Shown: in pieces, positions 32,199 through 44,225 of the stretch
Layout of the letters: each line of letters starts with the position of its first letter
Numbering within the stretch: the stretch's first letter is position 1
Assembly (NCBI RefSeq): GCF_028009165.1
Contig: NC_079243.1
Coordinates: forward strand, 3,348,001-3,412,000
Length of the DNA: 64,000 nucleotides
Direction of reading: 5' to 3'
Source: Akanthomyces muscarius
Lineage: Eukaryota > Ascomycota > Sordariomycetes > Hypocreales > Cordycipitaceae
Notes under the pieces: generated by a model
What the model was told of the DNA's origin: nothing
Seen by the model: only the letters and a program-made list of their open reading frames with translations
The model's database searches: none
Position numbers and translations under genes: made by a program

Positions 32199-32462
32199 GG
32201 ATCTGCTGCTTGCATTGTACATGACTTCATGTTTTCTGCATCGTTTGGCGTTTTTGGGCGTACGGGTCATCTTTTGGACTGGGGCAATCTCGAAAACTTG
32301 AGCAGGAATGATTTGTCATTATATATAAAACAGAAATTTAATCATTTGGTGTCTATCATTGTTTTTCACTGCCGTCTAAATGCTTGTACCTGTGGCTTTT
32401 TCTTCTAGGAAAGGGGAAATGGATGGAACGCCGATGGGCCCTACGACTGCGTGAGCCAACAA

Positions 32463-33992
32463 CTACATTTGAGGGACATACAGTCTTCGTCGCATGGGGT
32501 CAAAGGTAACGGAGGCTTGCTCGGCCTGGGGCTCTTTGGTGGGCAAGACCGAGTCGAGGTCAGCCTTGAACGCCATGTGGTTTAAAAAGTTGTTCACCGG
32601 CTTGGTTAGCCATCGCGAACCACCCCACTCAAACCAACACAGATGTCCGCCGAGTGACGTCGTGAGCAGAATGGTGTTGGGATTCTGACGAAATTCTTGA
32701 TATGGAAGAGCACCATCAAGTGCAATCTATGGCATCATGTTAGTACAAATGCAGCGCAGGCCGTCGCACGAATACATACGGGATCGTCCCTGGCATTGAC
32801 TGCCAGAAAAGGAATTTTGATGGACAGGACTGAATCGCAGGAAGAGGCATCACGATAGTACGCAGACTCAGTCGGGTATCCCCAGGTCGGGCATCTGTTG
32901 TTCGTCAGTCTGTAAGTCTGCATTGTTAGGCAATCGAGGTCGCTTACTGGACTTCTCTGTCAAAATCGTGCAGATATGTGACTTTCTGGATAGCTTCCAA
33001 GTCAAGGTTGGTGTGCTCCGTAAGCTCTTTCTTGTGATTGGCAATAAGCTGCTTCATGGACGCTACGATTTGTCAGTGCCATGAGTCAATATTCCTGCGA
33101 CGTGATGCAACTTACAGCCCATTACTCTCAAATAAAGCTCTCTTCCAATCAATGTGCTCTGCATGAGCTTACTGGTGCAGTCCAGATTAAATGGGTTTGA
33201 ACAGACAACAGCTGCCTTGAGAACGCAGTTTTCGCCCTCTTCAGCACAGTACTACGCCATAATCAGCATATAACTCGATCAGTATCATTAGCGGTACTTA
33301 CGTTTGTCATCATGTTGGCACCAAGAGAGAATCCAAGGCCGAAAAGAGGTCTGTTTGGAAACTTTTCGCGAAGCCACTTGATTGTCTAGGCGGGAGCAAT
33401 GTCAGCGGGTGAGGTCAAGGTACTTCGACGCAGCAACATTTACCTGTCTCACGTCCCATGTCGCGCGGGCGTTGTACAGCACTCCGCTGGTAATTTTGCT
33501 TCCGGCGCATCCTCGGGAGTTGACGACACACGCTTCCCAGCCTCCCTTCCCGAGTAGCGGTGCGATCGTGTGTCTGAGATAGATCTCGTGAGAACCGCCG
33601 GACAGGCCGTGCAGGACCACTACCATGGGCCTCGTGTCATCAGAACCCAGGTTTTTTTCCTCCTCCTCCGAGTAATACACCGTTCGGCGTGGGAGCGTCG
33701 GGTCATTTTCTTCAAAGGGCTCAACGACAAAGTCGACAGCATACGATCCTTTGTAGGTGTCGTGGTCTGCATCGAACACGCGGCGACGGTAGAAGATTGG
33801 GGGTCCACTGGGCTTTGTTGCTGTCCACATGGTCTGGACGTGGCCATTGAAGAGCAGCGGGTTGAGATGGCAGGGCGGTGTAGTGGCCTCGCAAATTTTG
33901 AGCAGATCCGTATCCTTGCCATCCTTCTGCTTGATGGCTCTTGGTGTTGGTGAGTGAGTAAACTCGATCTTGGCTCTGCCAAGCCACTCCAT
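32463..33992 (-). CDS. YheT/EEB1-EHT1-type alpha/beta hydrolase
   Basis: Six exons, 33992-33444, 33385-33302, 33251-33116, 33062-32948, 32894-32780 and 32726-32463, give 420 residues. Introns are 50-58 bases with agreeing phases. The fold is clear: oxyanion region VVLHGLSGGSHEIYL, VVNSRGCAGSKIT, nucleophile elbow GLGFSLGANMM (Ser), acidic residue in LAVNARDDP, and catalytic His in SLGGHLCWFEW. Relatives in yeast (EEB1, EHT1, YMR210W) make or cleave medium-chain ethyl esters or act as acylglycerol lipases; the exact substrate cannot be told. In intron 4 two acceptors keep frame; the one giving VQCPTWGYPTE is preferred over one adding LTNNR. The gene lies tail-to-tail with LOC1. Confidence 0.93.
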
Positions 33993-36043
33993 TGTGATTG
34001 ATTATGCGGATAGCGCCGATGAGCGGCTAATAGGTTTCACTGAAAAGCCACAGATTGAAGAAGTCACCCTGATGAGCTCGGAAGCAGAAGCATGCATGAG
34101 TTGACAAGGAAAAAACTGTCCAGGTCAGTATGGCGCAGGGCGGCAGCTGGTTGTGCAACGTACGGAGGTCTCGGCTGACAGACGCTAGCGAGAGTTACGA
34201 TATCAGAGGAAAGAATCTAAATATCCTGACTGGGGCGGAATGACACAAGATTTGACCGGGTCAAGTCCGTACGCTGAATTCGCTATAAAGGATTTGGAAG
34301 AGAAAAATAGAAAAGGAAACAAGTTGTGATGCGTCGTGTTTAAGAAGTCCTGCAAATTGCAAGTCAGAACCCCGTTGGCCATGCAGAACTGGCACCGCGG
34401 CACGGAGATTTCGTCAACGCCGTCGCCGACATTGAAATGGCCATTTGACACGCCGTGCCTTGGCGGCGTGGCGGCCTAGGTAGTTCTTGGCTTTGGCTGT
34501 CCATCTAATCTGTACGGACCAGTGAATATAGTGGTCTAGCGCGCCAATTAGGCACCTACCTGCTGTGGATTTGTGAAGTACCTAGCACTCCTAGATAGGT
34601 ACACTACGTACTGTGGCTCACTGGCAAGCCGAGAAAGCTTCATGCGCCTGGGCTGGCGCTACATTGTAAGGTGGCTTTTAACTCACGTGACTTGCTGCTG
34701 TCCACTCTCCGGCCTGACCGTCATCACCACACACAAGCATCAGCATACTACTCGACGTACCATAACCCATCACATTCCAGCCCATTTCGCTGGGAGACGA
34801 CAGTCTGAACAGTGCTAAACTGATGGAACGACTAAGGAGAGGGTTTGGGGCGTTCTTACCCGATACGCAACCATGTGCGCGAGGCTGCAATGCAAGGATG
34901 GAGACCGTGCTGAATGCCAGCTGAGGACGCCGCCTAAAACGAGCCCGCGACCGGGGTGACGCCTCTCAACAACGAGGAATATTTTTCGACGCGGAAAGGC
35001 TCAAATTTTGCCATCAAGTATCGACAAAGATTCATTGAAGATGCCTACGGACCGCTGTCCAATTGCGCCTGCCGATGCGCGGGTAATTATCTACGACCCT
35101 GTGCGTCGGGCATGATTACGGCAACTTGTTGAGAGCTTGGAAACAGCCCCTCCCCTCGTCAAAGACCTGCTTGTTATATGATGTCGACTGTGCGGGTTTG
35201 TCGCTACATGCAGGCTCTATGCTGCGCCACGGTGCGAAATCTGTACAGACGGATTTCGATTTTGCCCGCCTTTTACAGACAACAGCGGGATCACATTGTG
35301 AAGCCACAGCATTTTGGTCAATCGATCCCTGACATGATTGTGCGCGGCAATGAAGCTTTGTCGAGCACCATTGAACGAAGGAAATCTCACGGAGCAGCTG
35401 CCACAAACTGCCACAGCGCTGTGTGGACATGGAGGAGAATTCGGAAATGGACTCGTAAATTTGACCTGTCAGGGTCATTCTGTAGTGCTCAAAGCTTCAT
35501 CGCTACCGTTGAAGACGTCTCGGCGACAAGTTGCGCCGTCGACAACTGACTGCTCATCAACCCACGGATGATACAGGTATTGGTGGATGGTGAGCCGGTT
35601 ATCATCAGCATCCGGCATGTTCAAGTGCATGCTGGACAGGAGATAAATTTCAAGGGTGGCTGTAGCCAAACTACCTAGCCCAGGCTCAGTTGGACGAGCA
35701 TGAGAGGCATGATGGCTTAGGGGGCTTAGGAGTGCCGCTACCGTCGCCAAAGCAATACGCAATGGGCATGGGCGATCATTGGCGACTTTACGGGAATCTA
35801 TTTCCTGTAAAGGACATGGACAAGGGCATGGCACATTTGCCCAATACTTTGACACAGCGCGGCCTCATAGTCACCCGTCGGGCGCTTGCGTGGCTGACCC
35901 GGTGGAGTGTCTTGGTCCGGCTAAGGTGCGGCGATTTATTAGCTGGGAGCAACTGCACTAAAAACTCAGTCCAGCGTGCAGCACCCCAAGGCACCCACTC
36001 CACCACAATAGCCTCTACGTCGCGACGCCTCAGAGATGCTGCC
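33993..36043. other. Divergent spacer, hydrolase to CTK1-like kinase (2.05 kb)
   Basis: No gene is supported. Several short frames overlap on both strands without family-like sequence. The CTK1 frame is open back to 35690, but the extra 118 codons (GLGGLGVPLPSPKQY and on) look like leader. CCTAGG/GTAGG motifs occur around 34475-34600. Confidence 0.55.
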
Positions 36044-38919
36044 ATGGAAGAAGTTGGTGGACGCCGCGACCATCGAGACAGGCCTCGATCGAGTCGGCGC
36101 TTAGGAGAATTCGACCGCTCGAGATCTCCTCGTCGTTCTCATCATAACCCGGAAAGCACGTCACATACTCGCGCTAGCGAAGCACGACCAGACTCAAACC
36201 ACCAACATCACCGGCCCGGCGACCGTAGCAGAGACCGGAACAAACACCATTCTGCCGACAGATCACGCCCATCAGCTCCACCCGACGACTTGATCCCCCG
36301 CTTCCGCGAAAATCAGGCTCATGCCGCAGAGCAAGAAAGGGCATCTCATCACAGCCGCACCCGCAGTCGCAGTCGAAGCCGAGACAACGGACGACGCAGC
36401 CGCTCGCCATCATCAATCAAGCGCCATCGAACCCGCAGCAAGAGTCCTCGCCGAAAACGGTCGCGACGAGACCACGGCTCATCGAGAGAGGACCGTGAAG
36501 AAGCCTCCCATTCTACTACAAAGCGCCACCGTCGCTCTCCAGACGGCAGAAAATCGGGGTCCTCGCGCAGACACGGTGATCCTCACCGCTCTCCCGGCCC
36601 GTCCGAAAGTAAAAGCAGGAGATCAAGACGGGATTCCTTGGCCAGGTCGCCTCCACATTCTGCCCGAGACTCTCGCCACGAATCTAGGGACTCTAGGCGG
36701 CCACAACCAAGTGATCGCCATCGATCAAGGAGCCGATCTCCAACATCCCATAGCCATCGTTCACGTCAACAAAGCTCTGTTCCTAGCGACGCTGCTGGTA
36801 CAGAACCTGGCAGGGGCACGTCTATATCCGGGGAAAGAGAACACCAGTCCTTGAGGCAGCCGAGAGGGCCGGATTTGAGGAACAAAGATCTTTCCTCAAA
36901 ACCGACTCCAGACGACGAAATGAGCTCACTACATAGCCGTGGAGGCTCGGGCTCTCACTACAGAGACCAGAACGGCTATTTGAACTCTCCACAATATCGC
37001 AGTTCAACATCTCCAACTCGTCGCAACATCCGCAACGAGCCAAGCTCGCACAGCCATGGACCACCCACAGGACCGACCTCTTCAAGATCACCACCCTTTG
37101 ATGCTCCATCCGGCCCCAGCAACCGAGGGCCACACCCTGGTTTCCGAGGTGGCTCATTCGCCGGCCGTGGAGCTCATCGAAACTCCTCATCACGTGGAAG
37201 TCAGTGGAACTCGAACAATTCTCGTGGCTATGAGCAGCGGCAAAGCAGCAATGGTGAGAATGATGGACCGACTGCCATGGATATCGACAGCAAAGATGGC
37301 GACAACAAAGCACTCGACCGGTCGCGGGATGAACGAGGACACGACAAAAGCGACCGGCCCCGGCAAGATGGCCCCAAAGGTCAATCGGTGCCAACAAGCT
37401 CACCTTCCAAGTTCAGCTTTGCTTTCAAACCATCCTCCAAGGCCGCTCCATCGGGTCCCAAGCCCGAAATCTCTCAAAAATTCAACGCCCCAGCGCCAAA
37501 AAGAGAAACGCCTCAAAAAGATCGCAAGAACGAGCCCCCGCCAGGTGCACCCACGCAACCCGCTGCACTTTTTGATCGGAAGCCTCCTGAGGGCCCCAAA
37601 ATGGTACCGAGGATGCGCAAAGTTATAAAGAAGATGCAACGCGCCAAGCCGCGGCCTACTTTGCCACCAAATTTGGTTGCGTCAGAGTCTGTCTTTTTCC
37701 GCAAACCTGGCAACGAGTCAGTCGTTGGCTCCGGCACTTACGGCAAGGTGTTCAAGGGCCTCAATGTATACACCAAAGGACAGGTGGCTCTGAAGCGTAT
37801 CCGGATGGAAGGAGAGCGAGACGGATTCCCCGTGACCGCCGTCCGAGAAATCAAACTGCTCCAGTCATTGCGCCATCGGAACATTGTCAACCTTCAGGAA
37901 GTCATGGTCGAGAAGAATGATTGTTTCATGGTCTTTGAGTACCTGTCTCATGATTTAACTGGGCTGCTCAACCATCCTCACTTCAAGTTGGAGCCACCGC
38001 AGAAGAAGCACCTAGCTAAACAATTGTTTGAAGGACTTGACTATCTCCACGTACGTGGTGTGCTGCACAGAGACATCAAGGCGGCCAACATCCTTGTGAG
38101 CAGCGACGGCATCCTCAAGATTGCCGACTTTGGACTTGCTCGTTTCTATGCCAAACGCCACCAGCTCGACTACACTAACCGCGTCATTACAATCTGGTAC
38201 CGATCACCCGAGTTATTGTTGGGCGAGACACAGTACACTGCTGCTGTGGATATGTGGAGTGCTGCCTGCGTCATGATGGAGATTTTTGTCCAGAAGCCCA
38301 TCTTTGCCGGTGACGGCACAGAAATGAGTCAGCTGGACAAGATTTACAACGTGCTAGGCACACCGAATCGACAGGAATGGCCCGGCCTGGTGGACATGGC
38401 CTGGTTTGAGCTACTGCGGCCGACGGCGAAACGCAAGAACGTGTTTTCCGACATGTTCAGCGCACAGCTGACCCCCGCGGCATACGAGCTCATGCAGTTG
38501 ATGTTCATGTACGATCCGGCGAAGCGACCGACGGCGGAGGAGGTATTGGCTCATGCGTATTTCACGACAGAAGAGCCACTTCCTCAGCAGGCTACCGAGT
38601 AAGTTTTCGAGTCTACCCGCCGGCCTTTTCTCCCTCACCACAGCACTGCTAACTAAGAATCTACAGGCTCGCAAATATCGGTGGCGACTGGCACGAGTTT
38701 GAGTCCAAGGCCCTGCGCAAAGAAAACGAGCGTCGCGAGCGTGAAGCACGGCGCGCGGCTAAGAACCCCACGCCCGTTGTCATACCCGCCGCCGCCGCCG
38801 GTCCCTTTGCTGACGGTAAAGTCAACAATGGGCAGGATAGAAAACGCGGCACAGACGGCGACGAAGGCGCTCGTGACGCTAAGCGTGTCCACGTCGAGGA
38901 GTCGGCACCTGCTGCGTGA
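36044..38919 (+). CDS. CTK1: CTK1/CDK12-type RNA polymerase II CTD kinase
   Basis: Two exons, 36044-38598 and 38667-38919, give 935 residues. The first half is a very Arg/Ser-rich disordered region (RSRSRSRD and RSRSPTSHSHRSR stretches) with Gly/Pro-rich parts. The kinase domain covers about 555-855: glycine loop GSGTYGKVFKGL, the C-helix PVTAVREIKLL (PITAIRE-like, typical of CTK1/CDK12/Lsk1), catalytic HRDIKAAN, DFGLARF, and activation-loop YTNRVITIWYRSPELLLG. With a cyclin K-like partner it should phosphorylate Ser2 of the Pol II CTD, coupling elongation to 3' processing. ATG 36044 (MEEVGGRRDHRD) is preferred over an upstream in-frame start. The second exon encodes a charged helix (LRKENERREREARRAAKN) and a nuclear-signal-like tail. 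Confidence 0.95.
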
Positions 38920-39725
38920 GGAAATATGGGAAAGGCATGACGACTATGGAGATGTTTTATAGCGGCCCATGTCTGCAATTCAAGAAAAAACGGAAGAGAG
39001 GAGAGGCTGCGGGCAATTGCGGAAGGGTATATTCTTAAACATTGGTGTTTTGGGTGTTTGGTATTTTTTTTCGATTTCTTCTATACATATTCGTATGCGA
39101 CTGAGCGGATATTTTTATTTTTTTATCACTTCGTAGTACTTGAAACGGGGAACTTATTCGGTTTGGAAGCGGAAGGCATAGACAGCATGTTCTCTATATA
39201 CCATCATAATCGCTTCACATTCTTGATTTTGACTTTTGAACCGCGCAAGCCTTTCGACTACGAAGAGTTTATTGTAAGATCCGTCAACAACTGTCCTCGG
39301 CGCGCTTGCTTCCGGGGTCAAGGATGTCTCTCCCTCGGCTCAATCGAGACGCAGCACGGTGTATATTGTGGAGAGCGGAAACGGCGCGTGTACTGCCGTG
39401 CAATTTATATTGCAAAAAAGAAAAGGCTAAAAAAAGAAAAGGCTAAAAAAAGAAAAGAGGAAGCGATATAATGGGTATAACAATGTTCCTTGATACATGG
39501 GCCAGTCCGCCATACCAGGGGAAAACACATGAAATGGAAGAGAGGGGGGAAAAAGAAAAAAAACAGAGCACGCCCGTGTGTCCTCTCGTTGCCATCTGTG
39601 ATTGGTGTCATTTCGTCATGTCTCATTCCCAAGCCTAAACGCTGGTTTTTGTTTTGTGTCGAATTCTCGTCTTCGTCTTGCTACAAATCCTTGTGTGTGT
39701 GTGTGTTTGAGACTTTACATCTTCG
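38920..39725. other. Convergent spacer, CTK1 to the Ser-rich hypothetical
   Basis: A 0.8 kb region holding both 3' UTRs. Around 39414-39457 an A-rich 15-16-base unit (containing AAAAAAGAAAAGGCT) is repeated almost three times. No gene is seen. Confidence 0.6.
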
Positions 39726-41339
39726 TCATTGTTCATAATGTGCATCATCGTCCACCATTTTCAGCAGACTGCGCAGGCTGCCAACGGCTCGGCCCTGCTG
39801 CGGCAGGGCAGCGTCGCTTGAGGAGCCGCTGCTCCACGGGATCCAGCCCGCGAGCGTCGAGAGGAAGCCCGTCGCCGTGGCGCCGTCGATCGAGGACACG
39901 GCGCCTCTCGCAGCGGGGCGGGGCAGCGGGTTGCCGTTTCTGTCCGCTAAAGCGTGGTGCTGGCGGTCGGGGGCGAGGGATGCCACGTTTGTCACCGTTG
40001 CCGTGTCTGCATGCGAGGTGGCGGTATGGACTTCCAGCTGGCTAGTGCAAGACTGGGGTAACGCGGGCTCGCCCACAAGCGAGGCAACGGATGCTCTGTG
40101 CGGTGTCGGTTCGTCAGCATCAGTTGACGAAGCGACCGTCGTCTTGTTGGCGGTGTCGATGAGCGCAAGAGATGACGACAGTGTGCGCTTGACGGAAGGT
40201 CGTTGCTTCGGAGGGTCCTGGGGCGTGCGTCCTTGTCGTGCGCTAGTCGTCGATCCAGCGGGCGATGTGTGATGAGACGTTTTGGTCGACGCTCGCCCAC
40301 GGACTTCGTCGGCAATTTCAGATGCCGATTGCTTCTTTGAGCGGTCATCGTCCGATGAGCGACTCGAAGACATGATGGTCTCCAGAGTGCCCATAGCCCG
40401 GCTGTTCCTGCGACCGCCCAGTCGCCGTTTTCGCGCCGTCCTTGCATTGGTCTCGTCGTCAGAAGTTACTGCCTGCAGTGTTGGTCCTTGGTTTTCTGGT
40501 CCGTGTTGGCCTTCTGTAATGAATGCGATGCCCGAACCGTGTGGTCCGTGATGCACTTCGTACTGATTACTCAGAGAATATCGTGACCGGGCGCATATCT
40601 CAGCTATCCTGTCCAGGTCTGCGTTGATATCACTGCTCGTGTTCGCCGCCTCTTCCTCCTCCAGATTGTCGAGGAAGCTTTTAAACGAGAATGCTTCGAT
40701 CGGTGGTAGCTTGGCATCTTCCGGAAGCAAACGATTGGCGGACTGCGAGTTCTGACCTCGTGCCCGAGCCATGATGCTGAGCATGCCACTGCTAGCAGAG
40801 GCCATTTTGCCCGCAAGCGGAGATGTCCTAGTTCGCGAAGCAACAGATCCGTTAATCGAGCCGGCAGTGCTGTGGCCATTGCGAACAACCACTATCCCAG
40901 CGCTGCTGGCGTTGCTGCTGCCTCCGCGGGGTGATCGCTTCGCTTTGCTGGGCGGCGATCGATAGTAGCTACGAACAATGACTGGCTCCGAGTAGGTGGT
41001 ATTCTCGGCGCCGGTGGATTTCGCATATCTATGACGGCTCGGGTAGTGGCTGTTGAATTCGCGCAAGGCTTCGGTGCGATGCTCCGCGGTGCTGTCGTCA
41101 ACCGGAATGGGGCGACCCTCGGCGACAGAGGGCACAAGGCTAGTTGAGGTGGGGTTGGACTGGAAGGGGAGTCGAAACGAGAGTGGCAGGGCACCATGCG
41201 TCTGACTGTGCTTGCTCTGCTGGGTGCTCACGTCCGGGCCAGAGGAAGAGCCCTGTCGCGGGTCCTGTTGCGGGTGTGGCGGTTGATATTGGCGACGAGA
41301 GCCGGACTGCGCCGTCGGCTTTGACGTCGGTGATGGCAT
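39726..41339 (-). CDS. Ser/Thr-rich hypothetical protein, probably disordered
   Basis: An uninterrupted 537-residue frame starting at ATG 41339 (MPSPTSKPTAQSGSRRQYQP); the frame itself is open to 41375. It is rich in Ser, Thr, Arg and Gln. Two parts look ordered and conserved: EAFSFKSFLDNLEEEEAAN with the helix DLDRIAEICARSRYSLSNQY, and the C-terminal GFLSTLAGWIPWSSGSSS with SLRSLLKMVDDD. I do not recognise a named family. The start is uncertain: a nearby frame beginning MSHPLTGQLRHSQLLLDL (from 41515) could belong to the same protein, but joining it would require an intron of only about 32 bases, too short to trust. No signal peptide or transmembrane helix is evident. Confidence 0.72.
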   Translation of the reverse strand: MPSPTSKPTAQSGSRRQYQPPHPQQDPRQGSSSGPDVSTQQSKHSQTHGALPLSFRLPFQSNPTSTSLVPSVAEGRPIPVDDSTAEHRTEALREFNSHYPSRHRYAKSTGAENTTYSEPVIVRSYYRSPPSKAKRSPRGGSSNASSAGIVVVRNGHSTAGSINGSVASRTRTSPLAGKMASASSGMLSIMARARGQNSQSANRLLPEDAKLPPIEAFSFKSFLDNLEEEEAANTSSDINADLDRIAEICARSRYSLSNQYEVHHGPHGSGIAFITEGQHGPENQGPTLQAVTSDDETNARTARKRRLGGRRNSRAMGTLETIMSSSRSSDDDRSKKQSASEIADEVRGRASTKTSHHTSPAGSTTSARQGRTPQDPPKQRPSVKRTLSSSLALIDTANKTTVASSTDADEPTPHRASVASLVGEPALPQSCTSQLEVHTATSHADTATVTNVASLAPDRQHHALADRNGNPLPRPAARGAVSSIDGATATGFLSTLAGWIPWSSGSSSDAALPQQGRAVGSLRSLLKMVDDDAHYEQ

Positions 41340-43125
41340 GGGGGATGGCGAGAGTCTCAAAAGAGGCGGGGACACAGAGGCGCGAGGTCTAAGCCAAAGT
41401 TGTTGCGATTCGGCCGAAACTGGGGGGGCATTTGCATGAAGCCTCTGGTAATTGGAGAGGTGAGATCAAGTAGCAGTTGAGAATGTCGCAGTTGGCCAGT
41501 GAGGGGGTGCGACATGTCGAATCCCGACTTAGTGAGATGGCATGTTGTCGACGTGAAGGCAACGACGTCGTGAGCGGGTTTGGACTCAGTAGGTATTGGT
41601 ATTGATCTGGCGCGAGAACCAAGTGATGAAGGGGTTGACGAATTGATAGGTTGCGTGTGAGGAGGAGAAAGAGGGTGGTATGAAGCGACAGACGAAATGG
41701 CGGGGGCGTCGCTGCTTGAAGAAAAGCGCAAGCACAAGTGCCGATGGTGGTGGTGGTGGTGGTGTGGTGCAGTGGTGCAGTGGTCTGAAGCTAACTGTAG
41801 ATAGGAACAAAGAATAGCGCCAGTGCAGAGGTAGTCTAACCATGCGAACAAGCTACTTTATCAAGAGGGTAGGAATAATCCAGGCGGAGGCACTGCTTCT
41901 AACCAGAATCTCTTCTACATGAGTTGTGGTGGGATGAGGAATGTAATTTCGTGCGTCCCATGTACTACAGTACGCAGAGGTGGAAGCAAGATTCGCTGTC
42001 CAATGTTTCCAGTCCGCGCGCCACGCAGGTAGGGCACAGCGGGCAAACCCCTGCGTTGTGCGACACGTCGATTACCAGCGCATTGTATGTGGTCTTGGTC
42101 TACTTGCAATTGCCGCTGGATGAATTTAGTAATTCAACCGCACAAGATGTCATGCCGTGGTGATACTTTAATCTATGTTTTAGGCCCTCAGTCACTACGG
42201 GACAGTGCAGCCCGCGCACTGGTTCCGCCTGCGACATGAGCTTACCAGCCAAAAAACATGTCAGGAATTGCAGAGGCAATGGGCAAAAATTAAAAGGTTC
42301 TGCGCTGCAAGTTTAGTTACCAGTAGTCTTGGAGGGAGCAGACCCCTGCCCGCTGTGTTGTGTCCCGCCTGTCCATTGGCCAGACCATCCGCCATGGTCG
42401 CCGCCGATGCACTAGGCCAACGCCAAAAAGCCCTATTGCCCTGTTGACCAGTGACTGGAGAAAAGAAAAGTCACTGCCAGCCTTGACCGGGCGTCTTCAA
42501 GGCTACTCGACGTGTCCAGCCACGCCTGGACGAACCACCGCGAGTGGGCCACACTTACTTGAGATGCGTTGGCGACCGGGACATTATAGGCCAATATTCT
42601 CGCCTGGCTTGCCTCTGGGTGTCGAGATGTGTTGCTTTCTGGGCCGTAGCTGGCCGCCCGTGACCAATAGTCTGGGACCAATTTCCTTGCATGCACATTT
42701 CCCATCTCATCGCGCTAGGCGTGATATCCGGGAAATCGTCATGGCTTGCAAATATCCCCTTGGTCGCGTGCATGTCTTGTTGTGATTGAGCATTTTCAAA
42801 GAGTCATGCTATCCAGTCCAGACCAACCCATTCTTGCGTCCGCTTACAGCATTCAGCGGGTACAGACACGCCTGCTCACAATACAAAGGGGAAACGTATT
42901 GATATTCAACGAGGCCAAAAAGAGACTAGCACAGCAGCACAGCAGCACGACAACAAATCCTTGCCATACTTTAACGAGAAGATGACCCCCATTTCTAGTA
43001 TGATCCTTTATCATCGCTCAGCTCCCTGGTACAGATATAAAATATTGTGACGCTAAATTCTCGCTGAAGATCAAACGCTGCTTCTCTGAACCCGACGCGT
43101 AAGAATCGGCGGCTAGAAAAGAGAG
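41340..43125. other. Gene-poor spacer (1.8 kb)
   Basis: The first part is the leader of the minus-strand gene and contains a (GGT)n tract near 41745-41764. The rest shows no gene, RNA or mobile element that I can support. Confidence 0.55.
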
Positions 43126-43554
43126 TTAGATATCTAGCAGAGTGTCTACTGAGCGCACCGTACCTGGTTCAGATCTATTGCTGGAACGAACTCTGGAGTA
43201 GGCGCACTCAAAAATGAACAAACCGATGGAGCCAAGAGTATTCAGAGAGATAAAGATGAAACTGCCAAGTTCAAGACTACATGCGAAGCTGGCCAGGGCG
43301 CCCAGTGAAGCCGCGGCAGAAGAGAGAATCAAAAACGCAGTGAAAAGTTGTTTCATCGTTTCATCTGGCTGTCTGTCGTTGGTTTTGACTCGTCCATAGT
43401 ATCGACCCGCGCGTACGCATATATTCGTAAGACAGTCGACTATTGCCATGCCAAAGATCCAACCTAAATGTTTTATTAGTATTGCACATAACTCTAGTGT
43501 TGCGGACATACCTCGGAAACTGGACATCTCCATATCCAGAAGTGAAAACGCCAT
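43126..43554 (-). CDS. Small two-helix membrane protein, unknown
   Basis: Two exons, 43554-43512 and 43463-43126, give 126 residues. The 48-base intron is textbook: GTATGT donor, ACTAATA branch and TTTAG acceptor, phase 1. The spliced start reads MAFSLLDMEMSSFRGWIFGM. Two strongly hydrophobic segments are visible: LFTAFLILSSAAASLGALAS and LGSFIFISLNTLGSIGLFIF, separated by a short CSLE turn, with a basic, serine-rich tail (RVRSSNRSEP). This suggests an integral membrane microprotein with a helical hairpin. I do not recognise the family. It lies between a long spacer and PMP3. The clean intron is the best evidence that it is real. Confidence 0.6.
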   Translation of the reverse strand: MAFSLLDMEMSSFRGMSATLELCAILIKHLGWIFGMAIVDCLTNICVRAGRYYGRVKTNDRQPDETMKQLFTAFLILSSAAASLGALASFACSLELGSFIFISLNTLGSIGLFIFECAYSRVRSSNRSEPGTVRSVDTLLDI

Positions 43555-43582
43555 TGCAAGCTTGATGTTCGAAGACAGTAAC

Positions 43583-43650
43583 TGATGATGAGGAGAGCGA
43601 AGACACGAAATGATGATGAGGAGAGTGAAGACACGAAATGATGATGATGT
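43583..43650. repeat. 28-base tandem repeat, two copies plus a partial third
   Basis: Units at 43583-43610 and 43611-43638 (TGATGATGAGGAGAGNGAAG plus ACACGAAA) differ at one base, and a third copy starts TGATGATGATG. It sits in the leader of the minus-strand membrane protein gene and is probably a replication-slippage product. Confidence 0.93.
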
Positions 43651-43793
43651 GAGAGATAGAAATTTGCACGGGCAACCACTTCCCTCTCTCTTTTTGTTGA
43701 AAAAAAATAAAGTTTTTTGGCAAGCGCGCCTCATGGCGTTGGAGCGCTTGCCTTGGACTTTGTTAGGCGAAGCTTGCCAAAATGGTGTACTCC

Positions 43794-44225
43794 TTACGTC
43801 TGGTGCACAATAGTGCCGTATCCCTGGCCGCCAGTCTGCACATTGTCCGAGTATACACCCGGTGCTGGCCTGGCGGGGTAGCGGCCCTCGTGCGCCTGCT
43901 CTCGGCGGTCAAAGTAGATGTACTCGAGGTAAAAGGCGTGCAGGTGGCCCGGGATGTATCCGAGAATGGTCAGGCAGATGTTGATGAACAGGTCTATGCG
44001 CAAGAGGCCGCGGGTCAGTCAAGGCAGCAACAAGAGGCGTGGCGATGCTCGGTGCGTAAACAAAATGCTCAACTTACCCATGCCACATCCTGAGACGGCC
44101 CAGGCTCCCGCGGGAGGGACTGTAAGGAGGTTAGCAGCTGGCGGCAGTCGCGTGGTCTGCTCAGCGCGGCGGTGCTCACAGAGGATCGTGATGACGATGA
44201 TGAGAAGAGCAGAGGCGACGGCCAT
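43794..44225 (-). CDS. PMP3: PMP3/RCI2-type stress-response proteolipid
   Basis: Three exons, 44225-44180, 44119-44078 and 43993-43794, give 95 residues. Phases close exactly and rebuild the family core MAVASALLIIVITILFPP and GCGMDLFINICLTILGYIPG, followed by HAFYLEYIYFDRREQA. The two hydrophobic helices and the PPAG turn are diagnostic of the UPF0057/PMP3 family. The C-terminal extension GVYSDNVQTGGQGYGT is typical of filamentous fungi. The protein sits in the plasma membrane and influences membrane potential and salt or cation tolerance; yeast pmp3 mutants are sensitive to monovalent cations. Expression is often stress-induced, but no regulatory site was pinned down here. Confidence 0.96.

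Noticed and set aside
35690..36043. Upstream in-frame extension of the CTK1-like kinase
   Set aside because: The added 118 codons do not resemble kinase N-termini and lack RS composition; ATG 36044 starts the RS-rich region.
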